Positions 7,396-16,703 of a stretch of 64,000 bases of DNA are shown piece after piece. The first letter of the stretch is position 1. Each line of letters begins with the position of its first letter. The translations under genes were made by a program, and so were the position numbers. The notes beneath the pieces are model-generated. The model saw only the letters and a program-made list of their open reading frames with translations. It ran no database searches and was not told the DNA's origin. This stretch comes from Nocardia exalbida NBRC 100660 (GTDB taxonomy: Bacteria > Actinomycetota > Actinomycetes > Mycobacteriales > Mycobacteriaceae), in NCBI RefSeq assembly GCF_000308575.1, contig NZ_BAFZ01000056.1:1-64000 (forward strand). Direction: 5' to 3'.

Positions 7396-9081
7396 TCAGG
7401 TGAGTTCCGTCGCCAGCGCACGCCCGGCGGCCCGGCCCGAGAAGATGCATCCGCCGAGGAAGGTGCCTTCCAGCGCGTTGTACCCGTGCACGCCGCCACC
7501 GCCGAACCCGGCGACCTCACCCGCGGCGTACAGACCAGGGAACGCCGTGCCGTCCGGCCGGATCACCTGGGAGTTCAGGTCGGTCTGCAAGCCGCCCAGG
7601 GTTTTGCGGGTGAGGATGTTGAGCCGCACGGCGATCAGCGGGCCCGCGGCCGGATCGAGAATCCGGTGCGGTTTGGCGACCCGGCCCGCCTTGTCGCCCA
7701 GGTACCGGCGCGCGTTGGCGATCGCCATCAGCTGGCTGTCCTTGCTGTACTTGTTCGTCAGTTCCCGGTCCCGCGCGACGATCTGGCGTTCCAGATCGTC
7801 ATAGTCCAGCCGGGGGCCGCGAGCGATCTTGTTCATGCCCTCGACCAGTTCACGCAGCGTGTCGGCCACGACGAAATCGACACCGTGCTGTTTGAACGCC
7901 TCGACCGGCCCCGGTGCGCCCTTGGCGACGCGGCTTTTCAGCGTGAGCTTGAGGTCCTTGCCGGTGATGTCCGGGTTCTGCTCGGAGCCCGACAGCGCGA
8001 ACTCCTTCTCGATGATCGACTGGGTGAGCACGAACCACGAATAGTCGTAACCGGTCTTCAGGATCTCCTTCATCGTCGAGTTGGTGTCGAATCCGGGGAA
8101 ACACGGTGCGGGCAGGCGCTTTCCGTTCGCGTCGAACCACATCGAGGACGGTCCGGGGATGATCCGGATCGCGTGATCGGGCCAGATCGGGTCCCAGTTG
8201 ACGATGCCTTCGGTGTAGTGCCACATGCGGTCCCGGTTGACGATGGCGCCGCCCGCGGTCTCGGTGATGGCGAGCATCCGGCCGTCTACGTGCGCGGGCA
8301 CGCCGGAGATCATGGTCTCCGGGCACGGACCCAGTCGCTGGGTGGGCCAGTTGCGCCGGATCAGCTCGTGGTTGTGGCCGATTCCGCCGGAGGCCACGAT
8401 CACGGCCTTGGCGCGCAACTCGAATTCGCCCACCTCGGTCCGCGACGAGGCGCGTCCCCGGTCCAGATCGGTGTCCTCGAGCACCGCGCCGCGCACGCCG
8501 ACCACCGCGTCGTTCTCCACGATCAATTCGTCCACCCGATGGCGGAAGCCGAATCGGACCAGTCCGCGCCGCTCGCCCTCGAGGACCGGCTCGGCGAAGA
8601 CCCGGACCACCTCGGGGCCGGTGCCCCAGGTGAGATGGAAGCGCGGCACCGAGTTGCCGTGTCCGTCGGCGCGGTCGCCGCCGCGCTCGGCCCAGCCGAC
8701 CAGCGGCGTCACCCGCAGGCCGAGTTCGCGCAGGTACTCCCGCTTCTCGGTGGCCGCGAACCGCACATAGGCCCGCGCCCACTGCCTGGCCCACTTGTCC
8801 TCGTCGTCGCGGTCGAACCCGGCCGAGCCGAGCCAGTCCTGCAGGGCCAGATCGTAGGAGTCCTTGATGCCGAGGCGCCGCTGCTCCGGACTGTCGACGA
8901 AGAAGAGCCCGCCCAGCGACCAGAACGCCTGACCGCCGAGATTGTTACGATTCTCCTGGTCGAGCACGTGCACCGTGCGACCGGCCTTGACCAGTTCGTG
9001 CGTGGCGACCAGGCCGGCCAGCCCGGCGCCGACGACGAGGACGTCCGCCTCCGGCGTCACCTCGGGACTGCTGTGGGACAT
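7396..9081 (-). CDS. FAD-binding dehydrogenase of the KSTD / fumarate-reductase type
   Basis: An enzyme of about 561 residues with an N-terminal dinucleotide motif VLVVGAGLAGLVATHELV. The C-terminal flavin-binding segment is LGGLQTDLNSQVIRPDGTAFPGLYAAGEVAGFGG. It resembles the uncharacterised FAD-binding dehydrogenase Rv0785 of M. tuberculosis and is distantly related to 3-ketosteroid delta-1-dehydrogenases. The ATG with AAGG at a normal distance is preferred over one two codons upstream. It lies two bases downstream of a TetR gene in the same orientation, so the two are co-transcribed. The substrate is unproven. Confidence 0.82.
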   Translation of the reverse strand: MSHSSPEVTPEADVLVVGAGLAGLVATHELVKAGRTVHVLDQENRNNLGGQAFWSLGGLFFVDSPEQRRLGIKDSYDLALQDWLGSAGFDRDDEDKWARQWARAYVRFAATEKREYLRELGLRVTPLVGWAERGGDRADGHGNSVPRFHLTWGTGPEVVRVFAEPVLEGERRGLVRFGFRHRVDELIVENDAVVGVRGAVLEDTDLDRGRASSRTEVGEFELRAKAVIVASGGIGHNHELIRRNWPTQRLGPCPETMISGVPAHVDGRMLAITETAGGAIVNRDRMWHYTEGIVNWDPIWPDHAIRIIPGPSSMWFDANGKRLPAPCFPGFDTNSTMKEILKTGYDYSWFVLTQSIIEKEFALSGSEQNPDITGKDLKLTLKSRVAKGAPGPVEAFKQHGVDFVVADTLRELVEGMNKIARGPRLDYDDLERQIVARDRELTNKYSKDSQLMAIANARRYLGDKAGRVAKPHRILDPAAGPLIAVRLNILTRKTLGGLQTDLNSQVIRPDGTAFPGLYAAGEVAGFGGGGVHGYNALEGTFLGGCIFSGRAAGRALATELT

Positions 9082-9083
9082 GT

Positions 9084-9722
9084 TCATCCTTCGGTTGCGG
9101 TGCTGTAGGCCAGCACGACGTGGTGGAACAGTTCGGTGCGGCGCTCGCGCGCGGCACGGCTGTCCGGCTCCATCAGGACCTGCACGCTGGTCCCGTCGTG
9201 GACGGCGATGAGCGCTTGGCCGAACGCCTCCGGGTCCGGCACGGTGCGGCCGCCGCGGGCGAGCGCCGCGACGATGGTGGGCATGAGGGCCGCGACGATG
9301 GCTTCCTCGCGGGCGGCCATCACCCGGCGCAGCGCCGGGGTGCGCAGGGCATGCGCGGTGAATTCGGCGGTGATCCGGTACCAGCCCTCGTCGACCGGCA
9401 CCGCCCGTTCCAGTCGCCGGACCGCGGCGCGCACGTCATCGGCGCCGTCGGCGGCGATCTCGTCGAGGATGGCGCCCGCCTCGGTGAGCATCGCCGTCGA
9501 GCGCTGCTCCCACATGGCCAGGAACAGCTCGTCCAGCGAGCTGAAGTTCGAGTAGAACGCCCCGCGGGTGAATCCGGCGCGCTCGCACACCCGCTCCACG
9601 GTGGCGCGCCCGAAGCCTTCTTCGGCGAACGCGTCGTAGGCCGCGGTCAGCAGCCGGTTCCTGGTTTCGGCGCGGCGGCGGGTGACCCGGGCGGGTGCGG
9701 CCTGCGCGGCATCGGACGCCAT
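9084..9722 (-). CDS. TetR-family transcriptional regulator
   Basis: A 212-residue repressor with an N-terminal HTH (ATVERVCERAGFTRGAFYSN, near residues 38-60) and a divergent ligand-binding domain. GGAGGTG is a good ribosome site before the ATG. The gene heads a two-gene operon with the FAD dehydrogenase. It diverges from an alcohol dehydrogenase across a tandem GATAC-N6-GTATC operator, so it probably represses both directions. Confidence 0.88.
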   Translation of the reverse strand: MASDAAQAAPARVTRRRAETRNRLLTAAYDAFAEEGFGRATVERVCERAGFTRGAFYSNFSSLDELFLAMWEQRSTAMLTEAGAILDEIAADGADDVRAAVRRLERAVPVDEGWYRITAEFTAHALRTPALRRVMAAREEAIVAALMPTIVAALARGGRTVPDPEAFGQALIAVHDGTSVQVLMEPDSRAARERRTELFHHVVLAYSTATEG

Positions 9723-9759
9723 CGGGCACCTCCTCGGTTCGGCCTCGACCAGGGCATCG

Positions 9760-9792
9760 GATACAGAAATGTACTCGATACAGAAACGTATC
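9760..9792. promoter_or_regulatory. Tandem TetR-type operator
   Basis: Two copies start 17 bases apart: GATACAGAAATGTACT (imperfect) and GATACAGAAACGTATC, whose GATAC/GTATC arms are exact with a six-base centre. They lie just upstream of the TetR start. Inference: autoregulation by two repressor dimers. Confidence 0.65.
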
Positions 9793-9904
9793 AGACGTTG
9801 GTGGGCGGCGTGGCCGAATCCGCCGAGTAGGGTGATTCCGGCGCACCCGGCCCGGTCGGGATGCCCGGTCCGTGTCGATCCGATCGGAGCGAGGTGATCC
9901 GACG

Positions 9905-10939
9905 ATGAGCCAGATCCGCGGCGGTAGGACTGCGATGCGATGCTGGCGGGTGCGCAGGCCGGGCGCGATCGATGGCGGCCCGTTGGACGCGGAGCGAACC
10001 TCCGTCCCGGAACCCCGTCCCGGCGAGTTGATGGTGCGTGTACTGGCCTGCGGCGTGTGCCGGACCGACCTGCACGTGGCCGAAGGCGATCTTCCGGTGC
10101 ACCGGGCCGGAGTGGTGCCGGGGCACGAGGTCGTCGGCGAGGTCGTCACGGTCGGGCAGGGTGCGGAGGGGGAGGGTTTCGCGGTGGGGGACCGGGTGGG
10201 CATCGCCTGGCTGCGGCACACGTGCGGGGAGTGCAAATTCTGCCTGCGCGGCGCGGAGAACCTCTGTCCGCATTCGGCCTACACCGGCTGGGACGCCGAC
10301 GGCGGTTACGCCGAATTCGCTTGTGTGCCTGCGGCATACGCATTGCGCTTGCCCGCTGGTTACTCGGATGCCGACACCGCCCCCTTGCTGTGCGCGGGCA
10401 TCATCGGGTACCGGGCGCTGCTGCGGGCCGCCGTTCCGCCGGGCGGGCGGCTGGGAATCTACGGCTTCGGCGGCAGTGCCCATATCGCCGCCCAGGTGGC
10501 CGCCGCGCAAGGAGCGGAAGTGCACGTGATGACCCGGGATCCGGCGGCGCGGGAACTCGCGACCGCGCTCGGCGCCGCGTCGGTGCAGGGCGCCGCGGAT
10601 CCGCCTCCGGTGCTGCTGGATTCGGCGATCCTGTTCGCGCCGGTCGGTGAACTGGTGCCGCCCGCGCTCGCGGCGCTCGATCGCGGCGGGATCCTCGCCA
10701 TCGCCGGTATTCATCTCAGCGACATTCCCGCGCTGAACTATCAGCGGCATCTGTTCCAGGAAAGGGAGATTCGATCGGTCACCGCGAACACCCGTGCCGA
10801 CGCTCGCGAATTCCTGGCTTTCGCCGGCGAGCACCGGATACATCTGACCACGCACGGGTACTCCCTGGACATGGCCGATCGGGCGCTGATCGACCTCGCG
10901 CACGGACGATTCACGGGCGCAGCGGTTCTCGCACCGTAA
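9905..10939 (+). CDS. Zinc-dependent alcohol dehydrogenase
   Basis: A medium-chain dehydrogenase. The catalytic-zinc cysteine is in [10 protein letters not shown], the histidine in PGHEVVGEV, and the structural-zinc cysteines in [29 protein letters not shown] is the cofactor site. It resembles the AdhA-type group that ends without a full GXGXXG motif. The ATG with GAGGTG eight bases upstream is chosen, but ATG 9935 ([10 protein letters not shown]) also fits family N-termini and has AGGAC before it. It diverges from the TetR/FAD dehydrogenase operon. It probably oxidises an alcohol or reduces an aldehyde of the same pathway. Confidence 0.87.
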   Translation: MSQIRGGRTAMRCWRVRRPGAIDGGPLDAERTSVPEPRPGELMVRVLACGVCRTDLHVAEGDLPVHRAGVVPGHEVVGEVVTVGQGAEGEGFAVGDRVGIAWLRHTCGECKFCLRGAENLCPHSAYTGWDADGGYAEFACVPAAYALRLPAGYSDADTAPLLCAGIIGYRALLRAAVPPGGRLGIYGFGGSAHIAAQVAAAQGAEVHVMTRDPAARELATALGAASVQGAADPPPVLLDSAILFAPVGELVPPALAALDRGGILAIAGIHLSDIPALNYQRHLFQEREIRSVTANTRADAREFLAFAGEHRIHLTTHGYSLDMADRALIDLAHGRFTGAAVLAP

Positions 10940-11096
10940 AACGCCGGAGAACACGATTCGGCGCTGACTCGGTATCGGTCGGGTGGAGTTCCTTGACGGC
11001 CTCAGGGGCGGTTCCTACCTTCGCGGATATAGCCGGGTAATTGTCACTGACAAGTGTCGCCCGGCTGTCTCACAACGGCGTGAGTAGGTGAGTACG

Positions 11097-11753
11097 ATGG
11101 CCAACCGGAAGGTAATTCACTTCGAAAAGTGGCGTGTAGTAGAGGCATTCGCTGTGCTACTGCTCGTCGCGGGGTTCGGGGCTGCGACGGGATTGCACGC
11201 ATGGGCGACGTCCTGTGCGGCGGTCGACGTGGTCGTCGCTCGAGGCACCCACGAACCCGGATATCTGGGTGCGGTGGTGGGCGACCCGCTCTACGAGGCA
11301 CTGTGGCGAGCACTTCCGGTCGATTCGCAGGCATATCGGGTGGACTACCCCGCAGACCTGCTCGACCCGTCCTCGATCGGCCGCGGCACCCAGGACATGA
11401 CCGCCCATGTGCTGTGGCAAGCGGCGCGGTGCCCGGATCAGCGGTTCGTCCTGGTCGGCTTCTCGCAAGGGGCCGTCGTGGCGCACGGGGTGCTCGGCAC
11501 CGGCATCGTGACCGCACTCGGTGGCATCCGCACCCTGCCGGTGGATCTGGAATCCCGGGTGGCCGCGGTGCTGTTGTTCGGTGATCCGATCCGGCTGGTC
11601 GGCTGGTCCGTGCCGGAGCAATACGCCTGGCGGACCGGAAACTACTGCGCGAGTGGTGATCCGGTGTGCGAGGGCGGCATCCGTCCGGCCGCGCATACCG
11701 ACTACCGCTGGGCCATGTGGCCCGCCGTGGAGTTCGCGGTGTACCGGATGTGA
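11097..11753 (+). CDS. Cutinase-family serine esterase, secreted
   Basis: A 218-residue alpha/beta hydrolase with an N-terminal hydrophobic signal/anchor (about 13-36). The nucleophile is Ser123 in GFSQGA, with Asp188 (ASGD, between disulfide-type Cys184 and Cys191) and His200 completing the triad. Mycobacterial cutinase-like proteins hydrolyse lipid esters or phospholipids outside the cell. A GTG nine bases upstream is an alternative start; AGGTGAG favours the ATG. A strong hairpin follows the gene. Confidence 0.87.
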   Translation: MANRKVIHFEKWRVVEAFAVLLLVAGFGAATGLHAWATSCAAVDVVVARGTHEPGYLGAVVGDPLYEALWRALPVDSQAYRVDYPADLLDPSSIGRGTQDMTAHVLWQAARCPDQRFVLVGFSQGAVVAHGVLGTGIVTALGGIRTLPVDLESRVAAVLLFGDPIRLVGWSVPEQYAWRTGNYCASGDPVCEGGIRPAAHTDYRWAMWPAVEFAVYRM

Positions 11754-11775
11754 CCGCGCGGGAACGGGATCCGCA

Positions 11776-11807
11776 GGAGTGGGGCCGACCGAGGTCGGCC
11801 CCACTCC
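11776..11807. terminator. Bidirectional terminator between convergent genes
   Basis: A 15-bp perfect stem (GGAGTGGGGCCGACC and its complement) around GA, between the stops of the cutinase and AcrA1-like genes. It has no U-tract, as is common in actinobacteria. Confidence 0.8.
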
Positions 11808-11818
11808 GCTGTACGTAA

Positions 11819-13849
11819 CTACCAGTGCAAGCCCGGGACCACACGAGCGACGCGCGCCGCGGGGGCCGGCAGCGCCATGAGCGGCATGATCACCGGGGCC
11901 AGCGCGGACAGCGCGCCGCCGCCGGTCGCGGGCGCGGCGGCGGGCGACGGATCGGCCGCACGGCGCTCCGCGTCGCCCCGCGCCGCGCGGGACTCGCCGA
12001 ACATGCGGTAGCCCTGGTGCATGATCTGACGCTTCACCGACGGCATCAGCAATTCCACCGCCTGCGCGAAGGTGCCGACCGGCGTGTCGATGCGATGCGG
12101 CCGGTCCTCGAGCGCACGCACCACGATCGCGGCGGCCTGCTCCGGATCCGGCACCGGAAGCGAGCGGTAGAGGTCGGTCGGCGCGATCATCGGGGTCCGC
12201 ACCAGCGGCATCCGCACCGAGGTGAACGTGATCCCGGCATCCCGGTTCTCCACCGCCGCGATCTCGCTGAAGTTGTCCAGCGCCGACTTGCTCGCCACAT
12301 AGGCGGCGAATCGGGGCACCTTGGTCTGCACCGCGATCGAGGAGATGTTCACCACGTGCCCGAAGCGGCGCGCCCGCATCGACGGCAGCAGTCCGAGGAT
12401 CAGCCGCACGGCGCCGAAGTAGTTCACCGCCATGGTTCGCTCGAAATCGTGCATCCGGTCGGTGGAGTTGAGCACCGAGCGGCGGATCGAGCGGCCCGCG
12501 TTGTTCACCAGGTAGTCGACGTGGCCGTGGTCATCGAGGACGCACTGCACGAGCTTCTCGACCGCTTCGGAGTCGGTGATGTCGCACGGATAGGTATGTG
12601 CGACACCGCCTTCGGCGCGCACCGCGTCGGCGGCGGCCGCCAGGTCGTCGTGCCCGCGGGCGACCATCAGGACCGTGGCGCCGCGCCGGGCGACGGCGTG
12701 CGCGGTGGCCAGCCCGATACCGGAGGACGCGCCGGTGATCAGCACGACCCGTCCGGCGAGCGGGTCGCCGGTGATGGACACGCGTCCGCGCTGCGGGTCG
12801 AGGTGGTCGCGCCAGTACTGCCACAGCCGGTCGGCGTAGCTGTCGAACGACGGCACCGTCAGGCCGCAGCCGCGCAGTTGGGCGCGGGTGGAGTCGCTGA
12901 TGAACTCCGCGGAGAACGAGGTGTGTGGAGCGACTTCGACCGGGATGCCCACCTGCTCGAGCAGGAAATCGCGCACGGCGGTGAGGCCGGGGATCTGCGC
13001 GAGCCCGCTGAGCGCCAATGCGCTGCCCGGCACCGTGCCGATACCGATCGGGGCGCCCGCCGCGGCGGCGAGCGCGCGGTACACCTCGCCGAACGGCTGC
13101 GGCTCCGGGTTGACCAGGTGGAAGGTGCGTCCGTCCAGGCCGGGGCGGCGGATCAGCTCCGCCATGGCGGCCGAGACATAATCCACCGGAACGATATTCG
13201 TGGCACCGAGGTCGGGGAGCGGCAACGGCAGCTCGGACGGCAGCGCGGCCAGCCGCGCGATCGCGCCGAAGAAGTAGTAGGGGCCGTCGATCTTGTCCAT
13301 CTCGCCGGTGCGGGAATCGCCCACGATGATCGCGGGGCGATAGACCCGCCAGCGCACGCCGCGCGACTCGCGGACGAGCTTCTCGGCGGCGAACTTGGTG
13401 CGGTGATACGGCGAGGTCAGCCGCTGTCCGAGGTCGAAGTCCTCCTCGAAGAACTTGCCTTTGTGGTCGCCTGCCACGGCCACCGAGGAGACGTGGTGCA
13501 GCACCGCGCCCAGCTCGCGGGCCAGGGCCAGCACCGAGCGCGTGCCGGTGACGTTCGCCGCGTGCGCGGTGTCCTCGTCGGCGGTCATGTCGTAGACGGC
13601 GCCCAGGTGGACCACGTGGTCGGCCCGCGGCGCCTCGCACGCCAGTCCCAGGCCCTCGGCGGTGAGATCGCCGATCAGCGCGAAGACCCGCTCGGCGCCG
13701 CGCCAGCCCGCCGCGATGTCGGTGAATTTCGCCAGCGACGTCTCACGCACCAGCACGTGGACGATCGCGTCGGCGTCGCGATCCAGCAGGTCCTGCACCA
13801 CCCGCCTGCCCAAGAATCCGGTTCCGCCCGTCACGATGTAAGTGGCCAT
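11819..13849 (-). CDS. acrA1: AcrA1-like fatty acyl-CoA reductase / SDR fusion
   Basis: A 676-residue two-domain protein. The N-terminal extended SDR domain starts MATYIVTGGTGFLG and contains the YHRTKFAAE active site, as in fatty acyl-CoA reductases. The C-terminal classical SDR domain starts near residue 370 (VLITGASSGIG) with YVASKSALD. Domain order and length match M. tuberculosis AcrA1 (Rv3391), assigned acyl-CoA reductase activity. Likely role: reduction of fatty acyl-CoA to aldehyde/alcohol for wax ester or lipid synthesis. AGGAGAG precedes the chosen ATG; an in-frame upstream ATG lacks such a site. Confidence 0.85.
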   Translation of the reverse strand: MATYIVTGGTGFLGRRVVQDLLDRDADAIVHVLVRETSLAKFTDIAAGWRGAERVFALIGDLTAEGLGLACEAPRADHVVHLGAVYDMTADEDTAHAANVTGTRSVLALARELGAVLHHVSSVAVAGDHKGKFFEEDFDLGQRLTSPYHRTKFAAEKLVRESRGVRWRVYRPAIIVGDSRTGEMDKIDGPYYFFGAIARLAALPSELPLPLPDLGATNIVPVDYVSAAMAELIRRPGLDGRTFHLVNPEPQPFGEVYRALAAAAGAPIGIGTVPGSALALSGLAQIPGLTAVRDFLLEQVGIPVEVAPHTSFSAEFISDSTRAQLRGCGLTVPSFDSYADRLWQYWRDHLDPQRGRVSITGDPLAGRVVLITGASSGIGLATAHAVARRGATVLMVARGHDDLAAAADAVRAEGGVAHTYPCDITDSEAVEKLVQCVLDDHGHVDYLVNNAGRSIRRSVLNSTDRMHDFERTMAVNYFGAVRLILGLLPSMRARRFGHVVNISSIAVQTKVPRFAAYVASKSALDNFSEIAAVENRDAGITFTSVRMPLVRTPMIAPTDLYRSLPVPDPEQAAAIVVRALEDRPHRIDTPVGTFAQAVELLMPSVKRQIMHQGYRMFGESRAARGDAERRAADPSPAAAPATGGGALSALAPVIMPLMALPAPAARVARVVPGLHW

Positions 13850-14151
13850 CGCACTCTCCTGCTGCTTACTCGAACCATGTTGTCGCACAAGTCATCCGGC
13901 ATGCGGCAATGGATGCGGACAGCGTTGATTCGGCCCCCAGCGACAGACGTCGGGCCGAAAGTAGGAACACCTTCGTCCTGACTTATTACTGAAGAGTAAT
14001 GGAGCGCGCGCTTTCCCGGCAAGCGATCATGGGCCGTGTGGCCTGTGGGGCTGATCACCGTCCGCGCAGGTCAAACGGTATGTGTTACATGGATTTCTAG
14101 TTACTCGCGTTCTGGTCGAGTGTCCAGCAACTTCATGGCGTCCCGGTGCGG
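13850..14151. other. Intergenic stretch upstream of the acyl-CoA reductase gene
   Basis: This 302-bp stretch holds the acrA1 promoter and one short palindrome (13985-14000). A 32-codon frame from 13999 has no convincing ribosome site. Nothing else was recognised. Confidence 0.5.
13985..14000. promoter_or_regulatory. Short palindrome ATTACT-N4-AGTAAT
   Basis: An exact six-base inverted repeat with a four-base centre in an A/T-rich patch, 136 bases upstream of the acyl-CoA reductase start. The shape suits a TetR-type site; no regulator is identified nearby. Confidence 0.35.
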
Positions 14152-15855
14152 CTACTTCTTCTCGACCCGTGCGGACGGGGCTTGCAACGGGGGCTTGTCA
14201 CGCAGGAACGTCTCGAAGGCGTCCAGGTCGGTCGGGCCCACCGCGGGGTCGGCGCCCTCGGTGAAGACGGTGAATCCATCGCCGCCCGAAGCGAGGAAGT
14301 TGTTCGTCGTTACGCGATAGGCGGCGACCGGGTCGATCGGCTGCCCGCCGATACGGACGCTGCCCGCGATCACCTTCGCGCCTGTGGGAGCGGTATCGGA
14401 GTAGGCGTAGCCGATGCCCGCGAGGGACAGGATCGTCGGTTTTTCGGGGTGGGTCCATTGCTGTTCCAGCAGGCGCAGGATCTGGCTGCCGGTGAGCGTG
14501 AGCGTGACGACCTGGTTGCCGAACGGCTGGACGGTGAAGAGGTCGCCGTAGGTGATCGGTCCCTGCTTCAGATCGGCGCGTACGCCGCCGGGGTTCATGA
14601 AGGCCGCCACGGCGGCGGCCGGGCCCGCGGTGACCGACAGCATGGAATCGGCGATCACGTCGCCCAGCGGTGAGGTGCCCGCCGGGTTCGGTTCGTGCGG
14701 GAGGGTGGCCGCGGCCGCGCCGACCACGCGGCCCGCGCGAGGCCGGGACTGCTCGGTGTAGAAATCGATCAGCGCGGTCGTCGGGGCGTCGGGTGTCACC
14801 TCGCGGGTCACCACTCGGTTGACCGCCGACGCTTGCACGCCGTCGGGGCCGAAACGCAGCGTGACATCGGTGATGAGCCGTCCGTAGGAGGACGCCTGGG
14901 TGATGACCCTGCCCCCGGCGGTGCACACGTAGGGCTGGTGGCTGTGCGCGGTGAACACCGCCCGCACCGCGGGGTCGATCCGCTCGGCCAATCCGGTCAC
15001 GTTCGGCGTGACGTTCGCGCAGCCGTTGTAGTCCAGTGGTGCGTCCGGTTCGGGCCGCTGGGAGCCGCCGTCGTGCACCAGCGCGACGATCGCCTCCGCA
15101 CCCGCCGCTCTCATCTCCGGCACGTAGCGGTTGATCGCGGCGGCCTGATCGCCGAACAGATAGCCCCGGATGCCCTCGGGCAGAACGATACTCGCGGTGT
15201 CGGGTGTGACGGTGCCGACGACGCCGATCCGGTGCCCGCCCACCTCCAGCAGGGTCCACGGGCGCAGTGCGGGTGGCAGGTTGCCCTGCGCGTCGGTGAC
15301 GTTCGCGGCCAGGTAGGGGAATTTCGCGCCGGTGAACGGAGCGCCGGGAGAACATCCGTCCCACGCGCACCCGCCCTGCTGCAAACGCGTCAATTCTCGT
15401 ACACCGTCGTCGAATTCGTGATTGCCGACCGCGGAGGCGGCCACTCCCACGTTGCCGAGGAAGGCGATCGTCGGCTCGTCGTGGAACAGGCTGGAGACCA
15501 GCGGGCTCGCCCCGATGTCGTCCCCGGCCGCCAGTACGGCGCTGGACGGATAGGCGGCCTTCAGCCGTGCCAGATGGGTTGCGAGATAGGCGGCTCCGCC
15601 CGCGTCGTATTTGCCGATCTTCCCGTTGGACCCGCTCGGCGGCTGGAGGTTTCCGTGCAGATCGTTGAAGCCGAACAGGTGTACCTCGTCCGGCTGCGCG
15701 GGACGCAGATCGTTCGTCGAGATCAAGGGCACGATCTGTGCCGCCGTCGACGAGCCGGGCCCGGCACCGGGGTCGGGCGTCGTGCCACAACCCCCCACCA
15801 GACCGACGCCGACGAGACCGGCTAGAACCACGGCGATGCGACGGCGCGCTCTCAT
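14152..15855 (-). CDS. Bifunctional metallophosphatase / 5'-nucleotidase lipoprotein
   Basis: A 567-residue secreted lipoprotein. The N-terminal hydrophobic stretch ends in the lipobox GLVGGC. The calcineurin-type metal site is visible as FNDLHGNL, AAGDDIGASP, GNHEFDDG, ALVHDGG and TAHSHQPY. The C-terminal 5'-nucleotidase domain carries NPGGVRADL and ASGGDGFTVF. Such enzymes dephosphorylate extracellular nucleotides to nucleosides for salvage. The ATG giving MRARRR suits a signal peptide; an upstream ATG would add nine residues. It lies 84 bases after the heme oxygenase gene on the same strand, so a shared message is possible. Confidence 0.9.
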   Translation of the reverse strand: MRARRRIAVVLAGLVGVGLVGGCGTTPDPGAGPGSSTAAQIVPLISTNDLRPAQPDEVHLFGFNDLHGNLQPPSGSNGKIGKYDAGGAAYLATHLARLKAAYPSSAVLAAGDDIGASPLVSSLFHDEPTIAFLGNVGVAASAVGNHEFDDGVRELTRLQQGGCAWDGCSPGAPFTGAKFPYLAANVTDAQGNLPPALRPWTLLEVGGHRIGVVGTVTPDTASIVLPEGIRGYLFGDQAAAINRYVPEMRAAGAEAIVALVHDGGSQRPEPDAPLDYNGCANVTPNVTGLAERIDPAVRAVFTAHSHQPYVCTAGGRVITQASSYGRLITDVTLRFGPDGVQASAVNRVVTREVTPDAPTTALIDFYTEQSRPRAGRVVGAAAATLPHEPNPAGTSPLGDVIADSMLSVTAGPAAAVAAFMNPGGVRADLKQGPITYGDLFTVQPFGNQVVTLTLTGSQILRLLEQQWTHPEKPTILSLAGIGYAYSDTAPTGAKVIAGSVRIGGQPIDPVAAYRVTTNNFLASGGDGFTVFTEGADPAVGPTDLDAFETFLRDKPPLQAPSARVEKK

Positions 15856-15939
15856 ACCATGACTGTCCCACGTCCCCGGCATTCGCGCAGCACTGCCGAA
15901 ATACCGCGCGCCGCAGCGCGATGCGGCGGGTGGATCCGG

Positions 15940-16596
15940 CTACTGAGCGGCCGGGAATTCCTCGGCGAGTTCCTCGAAGACCGCGGTGTTCATCGCGAAG
16001 GCGCGCTTGCCCTCGTCGAGTACGCGGCGGCGCTCCAGATCATCGAGCGGCAGGCGATCGAGCAGGCCGCGGTATTCCCGCTTGAACGCCGCCGGATTGC
16101 GTACGCCGTCGAAGACGTAGAAACGCACTCCGTCGCCGCGATGCGGAAGGTTCCACAACTTTTCGGCGGTGCCGCGGATGACTTGTCCGCCGGACAGGTC
16201 ACCGAGGTAGCGGGTGTAGTGGTGGGCGATGTACCCGGCGGGCCACTCGCGTGCGCACGCGTCGATGCGTTCGGCGTAGGCCGCGGTGGCGGGCAACGGT
16301 TCCAGGCCGGTACGCCAGCCGGAGCCGAGGAGATGCGCGAGATCGCGTTCGAGTTCCGCGGTGCGGGCCAGCTCCGGCCGGATGAACGGTCCGGCGACCG
16401 GGTCCTCGGCCAGCGTCTCCCACCGCTGTTCGAGCGCGCGGTAGATGAACCAGAGCTGACCGGTGTAGCGGTGATACGAGTCGACGCCGAGGGATCCGCC
16501 CAGCATGTCGCTCATGAAGCGGGAGTTCTCCGCCTCCGCGTGCTGCTGCGCGGTGGCGGTGCGGATCTGCTTCGAGAACGGATCTGTTTCCAGCAT
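15940..16596 (-). CDS. Biliverdin-producing heme oxygenase
   Basis: A 218-residue HO-1/HmuO-type enzyme. The proximal heme ligand is His19 (TAQQHAEAEN), and the distal-helix signature RYLGDLSGGQ is intact. It cleaves heme to biliverdin, CO and iron with an external reductant, releasing iron from host or self heme. No DtxR/IdeR iron box was recognised upstream. It sits between the ThrE exporter and the nucleotidase on the same strand, without an obvious heme-uptake neighbour. Confidence 0.93.
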   Translation of the reverse strand: MLETDPFSKQIRTATAQQHAEAENSRFMSDMLGGSLGVDSYHRYTGQLWFIYRALEQRWETLAEDPVAGPFIRPELARTAELERDLAHLLGSGWRTGLEPLPATAAYAERIDACAREWPAGYIAHHYTRYLGDLSGGQVIRGTAEKLWNLPHRGDGVRFYVFDGVRNPAAFKREYRGLLDRLPLDDLERRRVLDEGKRAFAMNTAVFEELAEEFPAAQ

Positions 16597-16703
16597 GTCC
16601 GAACCACCTCACCTCGCACCGGGGCCGCTATCGCATCGCGCCGCCCTGACCAGTTCGATAAGAGGTTACCGGGCGGGCGTTCGGCGCGCATGCGCCTCGC
16701 GGT

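Noticed and set aside
13999..14097. A 32-codon frame starting in the palindrome upstream of the acyl-CoA reductase gene
   Set aside because: No convincing ribosome site, promoter or terminator, unlike the 48735 ORF.
14086..14106. GTTAC direct repeats upstream of the nucleotidase gene
   Set aside because: Spacing does not fit known response-regulator boxes; likely chance.
16597..16703. Possible iron box before heme oxygenase
   Set aside because: No recognisable DtxR/IdeR palindrome was found.
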